This document shows positions 27,558 through 37,134 of a stretch of DNA of 64,000 nt, piece after piece. Source of the DNA: Planococcus sp. MSAK28401 (GTDB lineage Bacteria; Bacillota; Bacilli; Bacillales_A; Planococcaceae); assembly GCF_018283455.1 (NCBI RefSeq), contig NZ_JAAMTH010000001.1, positions 1,965,501-2,029,500 on the forward strand. Reading direction: 5' to 3'. The notes below the pieces were generated by a model, which was given only the letters and a program-made list of their open reading frames with translations, did not search any database and had not been told where the DNA came from. Position numbers and translations under genes: made by a program. Positions within the stretch are counted from its first letter, which is position 1. Each line of letters begins with the position of its first letter.

Positions 27558-27596
27558 ACGAAAAGCCTTTTCCTATGGAAGGAAAAGGCTTTTTGT
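27558..27596 (-). terminator. Terminator between resABC and resDE
   Basis: A perfect 13-bp stem (AAAAGCCTTTTCC paired with GGAAAAGGCTTTT, loop of seven) lies directly after resC. It would separate the structural genes from resDE, or reduce read-through. Confidence 0.85.
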
Positions 27597-27598
27597 CG

Positions 27599-28783
27599 TC
27601 AAGCGTATGAATGCAGTCCGGCAATAATCAAGTTAACTGCCACCAAGTTGAACATGATGATGACAAAACCGATGACTGCGAGCCAAGCAGACTTTTCGCC
27701 TGCCCAGCCTCTGCCAAGCCGCAAGTGCAAATACGCTGCGTAAAACAAGAATGTAACGAGTGCCCACACTTCTTTCGGGTCCCAGCCCCAGAAGCGCGAC
27801 CAGGCGATTTGCGCCCAGATCATGGCAAAGATCAACGCCCCGAGTGAAAAAATCGGGAAGCCGATGATGATCGAACGGTAATTGATCTCATCCATCAGCT
27901 GCAGATTGACGTTCTTCGTAAATGGCTGCAGCATTTCGGAAATGCGTTTGCGGAAGATGAGCCGGATCAATGCGTAAAGCACCGTCCCGACCGCGACCGA
28001 CCAAAGTACAGTCGTCAATTTCCCGGCATGGACAATCGGCGGCATTTCCAATAACGGCGTAAACGCGCCGTCTGTCATTGGCTCGAATTCGTTCATCCCG
28101 AAAATCGCCGGCATATTGTAAGTAATTTCTGAAGGCTGCCCGTCTTTATTGACATAAGCGAAATCCGCTTCATAATTCGTCAAGGTAAAGAATGTGCTGG
28201 TCACAACAAAGCCCAGGACCAAGACGAGTGAATACATGATAGCCTCAAGCCAAAAGCGCTGCTTCGACTTTTTCTTTTGGTCGACGACTTTGAGCAAATA
28301 AATCAACCCAGCTGCCGCACTGATCGCGAGAATCCCTTCTGCGATGACGACCGTGATCACGTGAATCGCCAGCCAGTTTGTCTGAAGAGCCGGGATCAAC
28401 GGGCTCACTTCACTCGGGAACATGCTTGCGTAAGCGATGATCAATAACGCGATCGGCAAAACGACCATCCCGAGTACTGCTGTTTTATACAACGCATAAA
28501 GAATGATGAATCCGCCGACAAGCGTCATTCCGAATGCTGTCGTGAATTCGAACATATTACTGATCGGTGCATGGCCTGTGACCATCCACCGCGTGATGAA
28601 ATATCCTAATTGCGCAATAAAGCCGATGACCGTGATGGTGATAGCAACTTTACCCCAGCGCTGTTCAGATCTGTAGGTGCCTTTTTTATTGCCTTTTACA
28701 GCCCCACCGAATACGAATGTTGCGATCAGGTAGGCGATGAAGGCTACGAATAATAGATTGGAACTGATATCGGCTAATGTCAT
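27599..28783 (-). CDS. resC: Cytochrome c biogenesis protein ResC (CcsA family)
   Basis: ResC with ResB forms the system II heme exporter/ligase that attaches heme to apocytochrome c outside the membrane. The 394-residue protein has about eight or more membrane helices, and the tryptophan-rich heme motif [11 protein letters not shown] lies near residue 325. Histidines that flank such motifs occur in HVITVV and near the C-terminus. It overlaps the resB stop by four bases (translational coupling). Confidence 0.93.
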   Translation of the reverse strand: MTLADISSNLLFVAFIAYLIATFVFGGAVKGNKKGTYRSEQRWGKVAITITVIGFIAQLGYFITRWMVTGHAPISNMFEFTTAFGMTLVGGFIILYALYKTAVLGMVVLPIALLIIAYASMFPSEVSPLIPALQTNWLAIHVITVVIAEGILAISAAAGLIYLLKVVDQKKKSKQRFWLEAIMYSLVLVLGFVVTSTFFTLTNYEADFAYVNKDGQPSEITYNMPAIFGMNEFEPMTDGAFTPLLEMPPIVHAGKLTTVLWSVAVGTVLYALIRLIFRKRISEMLQPFTKNVNLQLMDEINYRSIIIGFPIFSLGALIFAMIWAQIAWSRFWGWDPKEVWALVTFLFYAAYLHLRLGRGWAGEKSAWLAVIGFVIIMFNLVAVNLIIAGLHSYA

Positions 28784-30432
28784 GTCAATTGTTCACCTTC
28801 CCTTTTCTCCTGTGCTTCCATGTCTTCCTGTTGGTCGCGATATGCCGGAAGAGAAGCGTGTTCAGTCACCTGGTCCAGATCTTTTTTCAGACCGAACCAG
28901 TTTTTGTTCGTATGGCCCGCAAGTAAAATGCTGCCATCCGCCTGCTGCTGGATCCAGAAGCGGCGGTGGTTGAAGTACATTCCTTGCGCGACGCCGATCA
29001 TGAAGATTAAGCCGCCGAGCCCGAGAATCGGCAAAGTGCGGTCTTTGCGAACCGTCAAGCCGGATGCATCCCGCGTCTCGACTCCTTGGAAGGCAAGCTT
29101 ATAGTCGTTATCGCCCAATGGTTCAACTGTGTTCTGAATGGTAATAAAACTAGTTTCACCGTCCGGTGTATCGGGCGTCGTCATTTTCACGAGGAAGCCC
29201 GGGTTTTTCGGCAGCGGTGTCGCTGTTTGCGGTTCACCGTTTTCAAAACCGGAGAAATCAGGATAATAACCAAGCAATTCCACAACAGAGCCGTCTTCGA
29301 GCTCATAATTGGTTTCAGGATTCACCAAATCGATCGTTAACTCTCCTCGGCTTTCACCTGTTTCCTTATTCTGAAGCGCAAAACTCATCGTTTTCAGCTC
29401 ATCTTGTTGGAAATCCATCTGATACAAAGCGTAGCCGTCGAATTTGAACGGCTGGTTGACGCGGATGGCGTGTTCTTCCACCATTTCCATATCCGCTGTA
29501 TCGCCGGGCAATGCACCTTCAGGAATTTTGTAGAGAACGACATCCGTCTGGTAGTTTTTCGCTACCGTTCCGACGCGGTCGATCGCTTCACCGAACTTTT
29601 CTTCCTCGCCTTCACCTGTGTAAGTTTCCAAAGTAAAGCCTTTGCTTTCTAACACATAGCCAGGGGCATCGGGAATTGCACGCGTTTCGCCTTCACGGAT
29701 CCACAGTGTTTCATCTACATAAAAACCGGGCATCATGCGCAACATGACGCCGAATAGGAAGATAATCAGACCAATATGGTTGACATAAGGGCCCCACCGC
29801 GAAAAACGGCCTTTTTCAGCAAGCAAGCCATTTTTATCGGTCGACACCTTATATTTCAAATCGGCCAGTTTTTCTTCAGCTTTTTTTAAGGTATCCGGGT
29901 CTCCCGGCCCTTCCGCCAAAATACGCTGTTTGCGCATAAAGCTGGAATGGCGCAGCACGCGCTGGTTCTTCAAAGATCTATAGAGCGGCACAAACCGGTC
30001 TAGGCTCGCAATGATCAACGAGATCGCAAGCATGCCGACCAACCCGATAAACCAGAAGGAATTGTATAAATCATGGAAGCCAAGCGCATGATATACAGTC
30101 CCGACACTTCCATAGATATCAGTGTAATAAGCTTCGATATCCGCTTCTGTCGTTGCCGGCACGTATTGTTTCTGTGGCAGGATCGTGCCGAGGGCAGCAG
30201 CGATCAATAAAACGATAATGATTCCGACGCCAACTTTAACGCTGGAAAAGAAATTCCAAATTTTGTCGATGATCGACTTGTTATAGGTTTGGGAACGTCT
30301 TGCCGTTCCTTCATAGCGCATGTCCGCCAATTGTTTGTTTTGTTCCTGTTCATTGAGCGGCCGGCCGCACGATTCACAGAGAACCGTTCCTGGCGGGTTT
30401 TCATGGCCGCATTTGCAAATCAATTTGTCCAT
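28780..30432 (-). CDS. resB: Cytochrome c biogenesis protein ResB
   Basis: ResB is the second subunit of the system II cytochrome c synthase. The 550-residue protein has membrane helices near residues 68-88, 125-145, 215-235 and 475-495, with a large outer domain between the third and fourth. The first 30 residues form a small zinc-ribbon-like module with two CxC/CxxC pairs (CKCGHENP and LCESCGRPL), also known at the N-terminus of Bacillus ResB. It is coupled to resC and lies 13 bases after resA. Confidence 0.93.
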   Translation of the reverse strand: MDKLICKCGHENPPGTVLCESCGRPLNEQEQNKQLADMRYEGTARRSQTYNKSIIDKIWNFFSSVKVGVGIIIVLLIAAALGTILPQKQYVPATTEADIEAYYTDIYGSVGTVYHALGFHDLYNSFWFIGLVGMLAISLIIASLDRFVPLYRSLKNQRVLRHSSFMRKQRILAEGPGDPDTLKKAEEKLADLKYKVSTDKNGLLAEKGRFSRWGPYVNHIGLIIFLFGVMLRMMPGFYVDETLWIREGETRAIPDAPGYVLESKGFTLETYTGEGEEEKFGEAIDRVGTVAKNYQTDVVLYKIPEGALPGDTADMEMVEEHAIRVNQPFKFDGYALYQMDFQQDELKTMSFALQNKETGESRGELTIDLVNPETNYELEDGSVVELLGYYPDFSGFENGEPQTATPLPKNPGFLVKMTTPDTPDGETSFITIQNTVEPLGDNDYKLAFQGVETRDASGLTVRKDRTLPILGLGGLIFMIGVAQGMYFNHRRFWIQQQADGSILLAGHTNKNWFGLKKDLDQVTEHASLPAYRDQQEDMEAQEKREGEQLT

Positions 30433-30445
30433 CCCAAAAATCTCC

Positions 30446-30997
30446 TTATTCAGGTTTGATTTCTTCCATAAAACCTGCGATATCCTGCTCTGTCATTTCA
30501 CCGGTTACGATGCGCTGGATTTCGCCTTGCGGATTCACCAGCATGGTCGTTGGAAGCGGGCGGATATTATATGCAGTCATGACGCTTTTATCACGGTCGA
30601 TGACAATCGGGAAGTTAAGTCCGTATTGACGGGCAAACGTCTCTACTTCAAAATTCGATTGCGCAATATTCACCGCAAGGACTTGGACGCCTTGATCTTC
30701 ATATACTTCGTACTGGTTGGCCATCGCGGGCATTTCCTTGATGCACGGTTCACACCATGTGCCCCAGAAATTAAGGAACACGCCCTGCCCTTTATAATCG
30801 GACAGCTTATGCGTTTCACCGTCAAGATCCGTCAGCGTAAAATCCGGTGCCGGATCTCCCACTTTCAGCACTTCCACTTCATCGGCCGTCACACTATTGT
30901 AGATCGTATAACCAATGGCCGCGACCAATAGCAGTAAAATAACGGACCGCATGATCGTCCGGTTTTTCTTTTTGTTTCTTTTTTTCTCCGTACTCAT
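30446..30997 (-). CDS. resA: Thiol-disulfide oxidoreductase ResA
   Basis: ResA is a membrane-tethered thioredoxin-like protein that reduces the CXXCH cysteines of apocytochrome c before heme attachment. The 183-residue protein has one N-terminal membrane helix (about 18-36) after a very basic start and then the active site WCEPC with the typical GTW before it. The ATG at 30997 has the AAGGAGGA site; the longer frame has none. It heads the resABC gene group. Confidence 0.95.
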   Translation of the reverse strand: MSTEKKRNKKKNRTIMRSVILLLLVAAIGYTIYNSVTADEVEVLKVGDPAPDFTLTDLDGETHKLSDYKGQGVFLNFWGTWCEPCIKEMPAMANQYEVYEDQGVQVLAVNIAQSNFEVETFARQYGLNFPIVIDRDKSVMTAYNIRPLPTTMLVNPQGEIQRIVTGEMTEQDIAGFMEEIKPE

Positions 30998-31086
30998 AAA
31001 GATCCTCCTTCGAAGGATTGGATGCACATCAATTATAGCAAAGTTTCAATGAGCGCCTGCCCACAGTTTTGAAGGGTTTGTGAACG

Positions 31087-31818
31087 TTAGCGGCGTTTGC
31101 CGGTATCTGCAAGCACACGCAGCTGCTTCACTTCATGGGGGCTGAGCTCTCTCGATTCCCCAGCGTTCAAGCTATGCAATGTCAAAAATGCGAATTGTTC
31201 ACGGCTTAGCTTCTGTACCGGGAAGCCGATCGCCTCGAACATGCGGCGGACTTGGCGGTTGCGTCCTTCATGGATTGTAATTTGGACAATCGCTTTTGCC
31301 GCTTTCGTGTCGGCTGACAATAATTTCACTTTTGCCGGTGCTGTCATGCCGTCTTCCAATTTGATGCCGCGTTCAAGTTTCTGGAGATCTTCCTTGGTTG
31401 GAATGCCTTTTAAGCGCGCGACATAGGTCTTATCAATCTCGAATTTCGGATGTGTCAGGCTATTGGCGAATTCACCATCATTCGTTAATAACAATAATCC
31501 TGAGGTGTCGTAATCGAGACGGCCGACAGGATAGATGCGTTCCTCGACGTTCGGGAAGAAATCCGTTACGACTTTGCGGTTCTTATCATCGGACACTGCC
31601 GATATGACGCCGCGCGGCTTGTATAGTAAAAAGTAAACTTTGCGTTCTTTTTCCATTTGGACGCCTTCGACTTCGATTTTATCGGACGGTGTCACTTTGA
31701 CACCCAATTCTTTTACAGTTTTTCCATTAACTTTTACTTTACCATCTAAAATCATTTGTTCTGCTTTGCGCCTAGATGCAATTCCTGCATGCGCCATCAC
31801 TTTTTGCAATCTTTCCAT
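31087..31818 (-). CDS. rluB: 23S rRNA pseudouridine synthase B
   Basis: RluB modifies a uridine in 23S rRNA helix 89 to pseudouridine. An S4 RNA-binding domain covers residues 2-60, and the catalytic aspartate lies in GRLDYDTSGLLLLTNDG near residue 103. RNRQVRRMFEAIG, a conserved C-terminal motif, is present. Length 243 is normal. In B. subtilis rluB (ypuL) lies between spmB and resA; here it lies between scpB and resA without the dacB-spmAB genes. Confidence 0.93.
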   Translation of the reverse strand: MERLQKVMAHAGIASRRKAEQMILDGKVKVNGKTVKELGVKVTPSDKIEVEGVQMEKERKVYFLLYKPRGVISAVSDDKNRKVVTDFFPNVEERIYPVGRLDYDTSGLLLLTNDGEFANSLTHPKFEIDKTYVARLKGIPTKEDLQKLERGIKLEDGMTAPAKVKLLSADTKAAKAIVQITIHEGRNRQVRRMFEAIGFPVQKLSREQFAFLTLHSLNAGESRELSPHEVKQLRVLADTGKRR

Positions 31819-31982
31819 TTCCAGTTCACCCCATCTAATTAAATACCGGCTGCATAGGCAGCCGACTCACGTTCTTCGCGGTCTTTCTAACCGGAATTAT
31901 GGCATAATTCCAGCCAAAGAGAAAGCGCATCGCTCAAAAGAAAAGAAGACTGTTAATGCGTCCCAGTCTTCCCAGTAAGCTC

Positions 31983-32573
31983 CTATGCATTTACTTCTTC
32001 TTTGAATGCTTCTTGAAATTTTGTCATGAAGAGATCAGTGTCTTCTTCCGGTTCTTGTGTCATTTCTTCAGGCAACGGAGGCAATTCCTCTAAATTTTTC
32101 AAGCCGAAATAATTGAGAAATTCGTCGGTTGTGCCATACAAGATGGCACGGCCCGTTCCTTCAGCACGCCCACATTCCTGGATCAAGCCCTTGGCTGCGA
32201 GCGTCGCCAGCGCTTTTTCGCTCTTCACGCCGCGTAAATCCTCCAGCTCGACCCGGGTAATCGGTTGTTTATAAGCTACGATTGCCAGGACTTCAAGCGA
32301 AGCCTGCGACAACGATTGTGGAGTCGGGTTTTCAACCAGCTTCTGAATGGTTTCCGCCATTTCCGGCTTGGTTACCAATTGATACACGCCTGCCAATTCT
32401 TTTAGCGTCACGCCAAAAGCATCCTCACTGTAGCGTGTTTTTAGCTCCAAAAGCGCCTGCTCCACTTGTTCTGCATCAGCTTCCGTCAAAAACTGCAATT
32501 GGCTGAAACTCAAGCCATCGTCTCCTGTGACAAAAAGCAATGCTTCAATTTGGCCTAAAAGGTTCTTCTTCAT
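31983..32573 (-). CDS. scpB: Segregation and condensation protein B
   Basis: ScpB forms a dimer with two winged-helix domains that binds ScpA and, with SMC, makes the chromosome condensin. The 196-residue protein begins MKKNLLGQIEALLFVTGD and carries the conserved SLSQASLEVLAIVAYKQPITR segment. Its start lies 29 bases inside the scpA coding region, so translation of the two is coupled. Confidence 0.95.
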   Translation of the reverse strand: MKKNLLGQIEALLFVTGDDGLSFSQLQFLTEADAEQVEQALLELKTRYSEDAFGVTLKELAGVYQLVTKPEMAETIQKLVENPTPQSLSQASLEVLAIVAYKQPITRVELEDLRGVKSEKALATLAAKGLIQECGRAEGTGRAILYGTTDEFLNYFGLKNLEELPPLPEEMTQEPEEDTDLFMTKFQEAFKEEVNA

Positions 32574-33315
32574 CTTGCCACGTTTCCTTTCTCAGTTCCA
32601 CCGACAATTCGGTGAAATTCTTTTGCTGTTCGACCGCAATTACTTGCCGCTTCATCAACTCGAGCAAGGACAAAAACGATACGACGAGCACCGCCTGGTC
32701 ATCAGACGGGAAAAGTTCGGAAAAATTAGCCCGCCCTTTAAAAGATTTTAGCCGTGCGACCATCGAGCCCATCTGTTCTTTGATGGATACTTCCTGGCGT
32801 GCGACACGCGTCGAAAGCGGCGCCCTCAATTGCTTTCGGCGCAGCATCTTCTGGAATGCCCCGAGCATATCATAGGCATTGGCATCACACTCCATGGCAT
32901 CGGGCTGCTGGAGTTCCGACAAATCCGCAGGCGCTTTTGAATAAAGCACTGCCCGTTCATTCTCCAGTTTCTTCAGTTCACCAGCCGCTTCTTTGTATTT
33001 TTTGTACTCAATCAGCCGCGACACCAATTCGTCGCGGGGATCTTCATCATCGAATTCATAATCGACTTCATCGATTTCCCCTTCATGCACCGGCAGCAGC
33101 GTCTTGCTCTTAATCGCCAGCAAAGTCGCCGCCATCACCAAGTATTCACTCGCCTCATTAAGTTCGAGCACTTGCATTGCACGGATATGCTCCATATACT
33201 GTGTAGTGATTTGAGAAACGGGTATATCGTAAATATCGATTTCCAAACGATGAATTAAATGCAATAATAAATCAAGCGGGCCTTCAAAGGCGTCCACTTT
33301 CACTTTATAAGACAT
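32545..33315 (-). CDS. scpA: Segregation and condensation protein A
   Basis: ScpA is the kleisin subunit of the SMC condensin complex. The N-terminal SMC-head binding domain starts YKVKVDAFEGPLDLLLHLI, as in the family, and the C-terminal winged helix follows residue 170. Length 256 is normal. It is divergent from the DUF309 gene and overlaps scpB. Confidence 0.95.
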   Translation of the reverse strand: MSYKVKVDAFEGPLDLLLHLIHRLEIDIYDIPVSQITTQYMEHIRAMQVLELNEASEYLVMAATLLAIKSKTLLPVHEGEIDEVDYEFDDEDPRDELVSRLIEYKKYKEAAGELKKLENERAVLYSKAPADLSELQQPDAMECDANAYDMLGAFQKMLRRKQLRAPLSTRVARQEVSIKEQMGSMVARLKSFKGRANFSELFPSDDQAVLVVSFLSLLELMKRQVIAVEQQKNFTELSVELRKETWQDEEEPFRPN

Positions 33316-33377
33316 GTGACTACCACCTGACTGTTCATATTCCTACTATACTTGATTATAGAAGAAAGGAGATTGAA

Positions 33378-33878
33378 ATGCATCCGCTTAACCATCCTTT
33401 ATTCCTTCAGTACATCATCCACTTCAATGATGAAAAAGATTATTTCGAATGCCATGAAGTCGGCGAAGAGTATTGGAAACAAATCGCCCCGAAAGACAAA
33501 ACGCATCCACTGACCGGGTGGATCCAATTGGCGGTCGGCATGTACCATTGGCGCCGCAGCAATTATCCCGGAGCACTACGCTCACTTATACGGGCCAAAC
33601 CGAAACTCACTGAAGCAGGCATTTGGACCGAGGGCTTCGACCAGCAGCAATTGACACGGCTCCTTACCGAATCGATACAGGGAGTCACAGACCGCGAGCC
33701 ATTCGAGCACCGCGACCTGCCCCTTGTGCCAGGCGAGCTTGTCCAGGCAATCGAAGAAAGGAAGCACCAATACTTGGCCCCTGCACACGATGAGCATTAT
33801 TTGATGCACAAGCACCGGTTGCGTGACCGGTCGGAAATCATTGCGCTCCGGCAACAGAAAAAAAGGCGGAACCTTTAA
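33378..33878 (+). CDS. DUF309 domain protein (YpuF-like)
   Basis: The 166-residue protein contains the DUF309 signature FNDEKDYFECHEVGEEYWK near residues 14-32 and the QLAVGMYHW segment near residue 51. These motifs lie in a helical bundle in known structures; the biochemical role is unknown. An AAAGGAG site precedes the ATG. It faces scpA divergently and converges with ribT, sharing the terminator at 33858-33900. Confidence 0.85.
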   Translation: MHPLNHPLFLQYIIHFNDEKDYFECHEVGEEYWKQIAPKDKTHPLTGWIQLAVGMYHWRRSNYPGALRSLIRAKPKLTEAGIWTEGFDQQQLTRLLTESIQGVTDREPFEHRDLPLVPGELVQAIEERKHQYLAPAHDEHYLMHKHRLRDRSEIIALRQQKKRRNL

Positions 33879-33900
33879 GAATTAAAGGCCGCCTTTTTTT
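33858..33900. terminator. Bidirectional terminator between DUF309 gene and ribT
   Basis: AAAAAAAGGCGG and CCGCCTTTTTTT pair around an inner stem CCTTTAA/TTAAAGG. It overlaps the 3' end of the DUF309 gene and ends at the ribT stop, serving both convergent genes. Confidence 0.9.
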
Positions 33901-34241
33901 ACTGGGCATTTATTCAGGAAAGCTTCGGTTTCATCTGTAGCGCGCATTTCCCGGTGCTGCATCATGTCTTGAATCTTATCAATCATCTGATGTCCGATCC
34001 CGTCGCCCCGATGGGATGGATTCACCGACACGTGATGGATGGTGTAATGATCATCTGCGACTTCCACACCTAACAACCCCACAAAATCGTCCTCTTTTTT
34101 CCATAGGAACAATTGCCATTCTGGGTTTTCTTCATAGATGTGCATGGTCTGCTGCAGCTTTTTCAGTTCGCGTTCTTTGGGCATGAACGACAATAAGCCC
34201 ATGGCGATCTTTTCAAATGATTTTTTGTATCTGTATAACAT
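33882..34241 (-). CDS. ribT: RibT-like GNAT acetyltransferase
   Basis: The 119-residue protein is a single GNAT domain; the acetyl-CoA loop is HVSVNPSHRGDGIGHQMID near residues 70-88. It matches RibT, encoded at the end of the riboflavin operon in Bacillus. The other rib genes are not here, so the gene has moved away from, or lost, the rib operon. It has its own promoter. Its substrate is unknown. Confidence 0.78.
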   Translation of the reverse strand: MLYRYKKSFEKIAMGLLSFMPKERELKKLQQTMHIYEENPEWQLFLWKKEDDFVGLLGVEVADDHYTIHHVSVNPSHRGDGIGHQMIDKIQDMMQHREMRATDETEAFLNKCPVKKGGL

Positions 34242-34280
34242 AATTGATCCCTCATTTTCATCTTAAAAGCAGCTTTACCC

Positions 34281-34309
34281 ATACTACTATAAACTCCCCA
34301 ATAACTCAA
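34281..34309 (-). promoter_or_regulatory. SigA-type promoter of ribT
   Basis: On the minus strand TTGAGT (34304-34309) and TAGTAT (34281-34286) are 17 bases apart, about 40 bases before the ribT ATG. Confidence 0.6.
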
Positions 34310-34321
34310 GTTTACGCAGGA

Positions 34322-34426
34322 TTAGCCGCCTGTGAGATTGTCTGCAAAGAATAGCCAGTAGGCGATGCCCCAGGCGAACGCCATCAACAGGACGAACAGG
34401 AACAGCATAATGTTCTGCTTTCTCAA
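34322..34426 (-). CDS. Small membrane protein coupled to lysA (34 residues)
   Basis: This reading frame starts with TTG that overlaps the lysA stop (TTGA) and has an AGAGGAGG ribosome site inside the last lysA codons. It encodes 34 residues: a short basic head (RKQN) and one strong membrane helix rich in Leu, Phe and Trp, ending NLTGG. The coupling and clean TM segment argue for a real gene; its small size and unusual start codon keep this uncertain. No function is assigned. Confidence 0.5.
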   Translation of the reverse strand: MRKQNIMLFLFVLLMAFAWGIAYWLFFADNLTGG

Positions 34427-35745
34427 CGCTTAGCCTCCTCTTGCATATAACCCACTTCATTCTTCACCAAGTCTTCAAAACTTTCCCGCCGAATAACGAT
34501 CTGATGCTTGCCGCCTTCTGCAAAAACGACTGCCGGCCGGGTGATCCGATTGTAATTGCTCGCCATGGAATAGCCATATGCACCGGTACAGAAAACAGCT
34601 AGGATGTCGCCGGCAAAAACTTCCGGCAACTGGGCTTCTTCGATGAGCTTATCGCCGGATTCACAGCATTTCCCGGCAATTGTATAAACTTGTCCCGCCT
34701 GTTCTTGAGCACGATTGGCAAGCAAGGAGCTGTATTTCGCCCCATACAGAGCAGGGCGGATATTATCGGACATGCCGCCGTCGACCGCTGCATAGCGGCG
34801 GGTGTCGGGCACGTCTTTTGTCGATCCGATCGTATAGAGCGTCGTGCCAGCGTCACCGATCAATGAACGGCCCGGCTCGATCCAAATTTCCGGCACCGGG
34901 AACCCGGCCTCTTCGGATGCGATTTTGACCGTGCGGATCATGTCTTTCACATACACGGCAGGCTCAAGCGGAGCGTCTTCTTCCGTATAGCGGATGCCGA
35001 AGCCGCCGCCTAGATTCAATACACTGCATGTGTAGGAGTGGTCTTGTTTCCATGTCGCCATTTTCAATAGCAATTTTTCAGAAGCCATCTGGAATGCCGC
35101 GGTTTCAAAAATTTGCGACCCGATATGGCAATGGAGCCCGATCAACTCGAGATGTTCGTGTGCATAAGTTTCCTTGAAAGCACGGTCTGCCTGGCCGTTG
35201 TTCAAATCAAACCCGAATTTCGAGTCTTCCTGGCCGGTCGTGATGTAGTCATGGGTATGGGCTTCAATGCCTGGCGTGACGCGCAACAAGATGTTCATCT
35301 TCTGTTGGCGCCGTTCCGCTGTTTTTTTCAGCAGCTCGATTTCATGGAAATTATCGACGACGATGCAGCCGATTTCTTCATCAAAAGCCATATCAATTTC
35401 CGCTTGGCTCTTATTATTACCATGGAAATGGATTTTCTCTTTCGGGAATCCGCTTTGGATTGCCGTGTAAAGTTCACCGCCGGACACGACATCGAGCGAC
35501 AGCCCTTCTTGTGCTGCGACTTGATAGATGGCGATGCCGGAGAAAGCTTTGCTGGCATAAGCGACTTGATAGCCGACTTGTTCGTTTTCGAATGTTTTTT
35601 GGAATGCCTGTGCGCGTTCACGGAATAGCGCGATGTCATAGACAAAAAGCGGTGTGCCGTATTGTGCTGCAAGATCTACCGCGTCTACTCCCCCGATTGT
35701 CAAATGGCCATTTTCGTTGATTGATTGTGTCCCGTATAGATGCAT
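34423..35745 (-). CDS. lysA: Diaminopimelate decarboxylase
   Basis: LysA removes CO2 from meso-diaminopimelate to give lysine. The PLP lysine lies in YASKAFSG near residue 61; the HCHIGSQI, GGGFGI and EPGRSLIGDAG motifs and the CCESGD dimer-interface motif follow. Length 440 is usual. The ATG at 35745 has AGGAGGAG; the longer frame adds 20 residues with no family match. In B. subtilis lysA follows the spoVA operon; here pdp is upstream. Confidence 0.96.
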   Translation of the reverse strand: MHLYGTQSINENGHLTIGGVDAVDLAAQYGTPLFVYDIALFRERAQAFQKTFENEQVGYQVAYASKAFSGIAIYQVAAQEGLSLDVVSGGELYTAIQSGFPKEKIHFHGNNKSQAEIDMAFDEEIGCIVVDNFHEIELLKKTAERRQQKMNILLRVTPGIEAHTHDYITTGQEDSKFGFDLNNGQADRAFKETYAHEHLELIGLHCHIGSQIFETAAFQMASEKLLLKMATWKQDHSYTCSVLNLGGGFGIRYTEEDAPLEPAVYVKDMIRTVKIASEEAGFPVPEIWIEPGRSLIGDAGTTLYTIGSTKDVPDTRRYAAVDGGMSDNIRPALYGAKYSSLLANRAQEQAGQVYTIAGKCCESGDKLIEEAQLPEVFAGDILAVFCTGAYGYSMASNYNRITRPAVVFAEGGKHQIVIRRESFEDLVKNEVGYMQEEAKR

Positions 35746-35776
35746 GTCGACTCCTCCTGAATGGGCTATGTATAGT

Positions 35777-35810
35777 AAAAATCTTGCTGAGCCTAGACCC
35801 AGCAAGATTC
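35777..35810 (-). terminator. Intrinsic terminator of pdp
   Basis: A 10-bp stem (AATCTTGCTG paired with CAGCAAGATT) is followed on the minus strand by TTTAC. It lies between pdp and lysA. Confidence 0.8.
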
Positions 35811-35812
35811 GT

Positions 35813-37117
35813 TTAATCGGTGATCAAAGCAGAGACGAGTTGAATCGCTTCAACCGGCTCGTTTGAATACTCGATACTATTGTATAACATTTCCTGGCAT
35901 TCCGCGAGGTCCTGTGTATTGGAATAAATTGTGGCCAAAGCTTCGCCTTTTTTAACGAAATCGCCGACTTTCTTGTTGAGCATCAAACCGACCGACAGAT
36001 CGATGACCGAATCCTTCGTTGCACGGCCTGCGCCAAGCACCATGGCCGCTGTCCCGATTTCATCTGCTTCCATAAAGGAAATATAGCCGTCCTGTTTCGC
36101 CGGAAGTTCGGTGACAAATTTCGCTTGAGGCAACAAGCTAAGGTCATCCACTACAGCCGGGTTACCGCCCTGGTCTTCGATCAATTGGCGGAACGCTTCT
36201 AGTGCTGAGCCGTCTTTGATGACACCTTCTAACATGGCACGCGCCTCTTCCAAAGTGTCCGCTTTGCCACCGACAACGACCATTTGGCTGCCGAGCACTA
36301 GACACAGCTCCGTCAAATCTTCTGGCCCTTTTCCTTGCAGCGTTTCAATCGCTTCTTTCACTTCCAGCGCATTGCCGATTGCAAATCCTAGCGGCTGGCT
36401 CATGTCTGAAATGATAGCCATTGTTTTGCGCCCTGTCGCATTGCCGATGCCAACCATGGCATGTGCCAGTTTTTTGGCATCTTCTTCGGTTTTCATGAAT
36501 GCGCCTTCGCCTGTTTTCACATCAAGGACGATGGCATCAGCGCCGGCTGCGATTTTTTTGCTCATAATCGAACTTGCAATAAGCGGGATGCTGTTAACGG
36601 TTGCCGTTACATCACGCAAGGAATACATTTTCTTATCGGCGGGCGTCAAATTGCCGCTTTGGCCGATTACCGCCAATTTGTGTTCGTTGACTTGACGGAT
36701 AAAATCTTTTGTCGACAGCTCGACGTGGAAACCATCGATCGCTTCGAGTTTGTCAATTGTCCCGCCGGTGTGTCCGAGGCCACGCCCGCTCATTTTTGCA
36801 ACTGGCACGCCGCATGCTGCGACAAGCGGCCCAAGGACTAGCGTCGTTGTATCGCCGACGCCTCCTGTTGAATGCTTATCCACTTTGATGCCTTCAATGG
36901 CTGACAAATCGATTTGATCTCCTGATTCAGCCATCGCCATCGTCAAATCTGCCCGCTCACGCTCACTCATATCCTGGAAAAACACCGCCATTAAAAATGA
37001 GCTCATTTGATAATCGGCAATTTCGCCATTCGTATAGCCAGAGACGATAAAACGGATTTCTTCTGTGGACAGCTCATGGCCGTCCCGTTTCTTTTCAATC
37101 AAGTCCACCATTCTCAT
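35813..37117 (-). CDS. pdp: Pyrimidine-nucleoside phosphorylase
   Basis: Pdp splits uridine, thymidine or deoxyuridine with phosphate, feeding the sugar phosphate to phosphopentomutase. The signature [16 protein letters not shown] near residue 111 and [13 protein letters not shown] near residue 81 are present; length is 434. It follows deoB by 17 bases, so the two form a nucleoside-salvage operon ending in a terminator. Confidence 0.95.
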   Translation of the reverse strand: MRMVDLIEKKRDGHELSTEEIRFIVSGYTNGEIADYQMSSFLMAVFFQDMSERERADLTMAMAESGDQIDLSAIEGIKVDKHSTGGVGDTTTLVLGPLVAACGVPVAKMSGRGLGHTGGTIDKLEAIDGFHVELSTKDFIRQVNEHKLAVIGQSGNLTPADKKMYSLRDVTATVNSIPLIASSIMSKKIAAGADAIVLDVKTGEGAFMKTEEDAKKLAHAMVGIGNATGRKTMAIISDMSQPLGFAIGNALEVKEAIETLQGKGPEDLTELCLVLGSQMVVVGGKADTLEEARAMLEGVIKDGSALEAFRQLIEDQGGNPAVVDDLSLLPQAKFVTELPAKQDGYISFMEADEIGTAAMVLGAGRATKDSVIDLSVGLMLNKKVGDFVKKGEALATIYSNTQDLAECQEMLYNSIEYSNEPVEAIQLVSALITD

Positions 37118-37134
37118 AAATCATTACCGCCTTT

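Noticed and set aside
35746..35812. Possible lysine riboswitch before lysA
   Set aside because: Only 67 bases lie between pdp and lysA, too short for an L-box, and they hold the pdp terminator.
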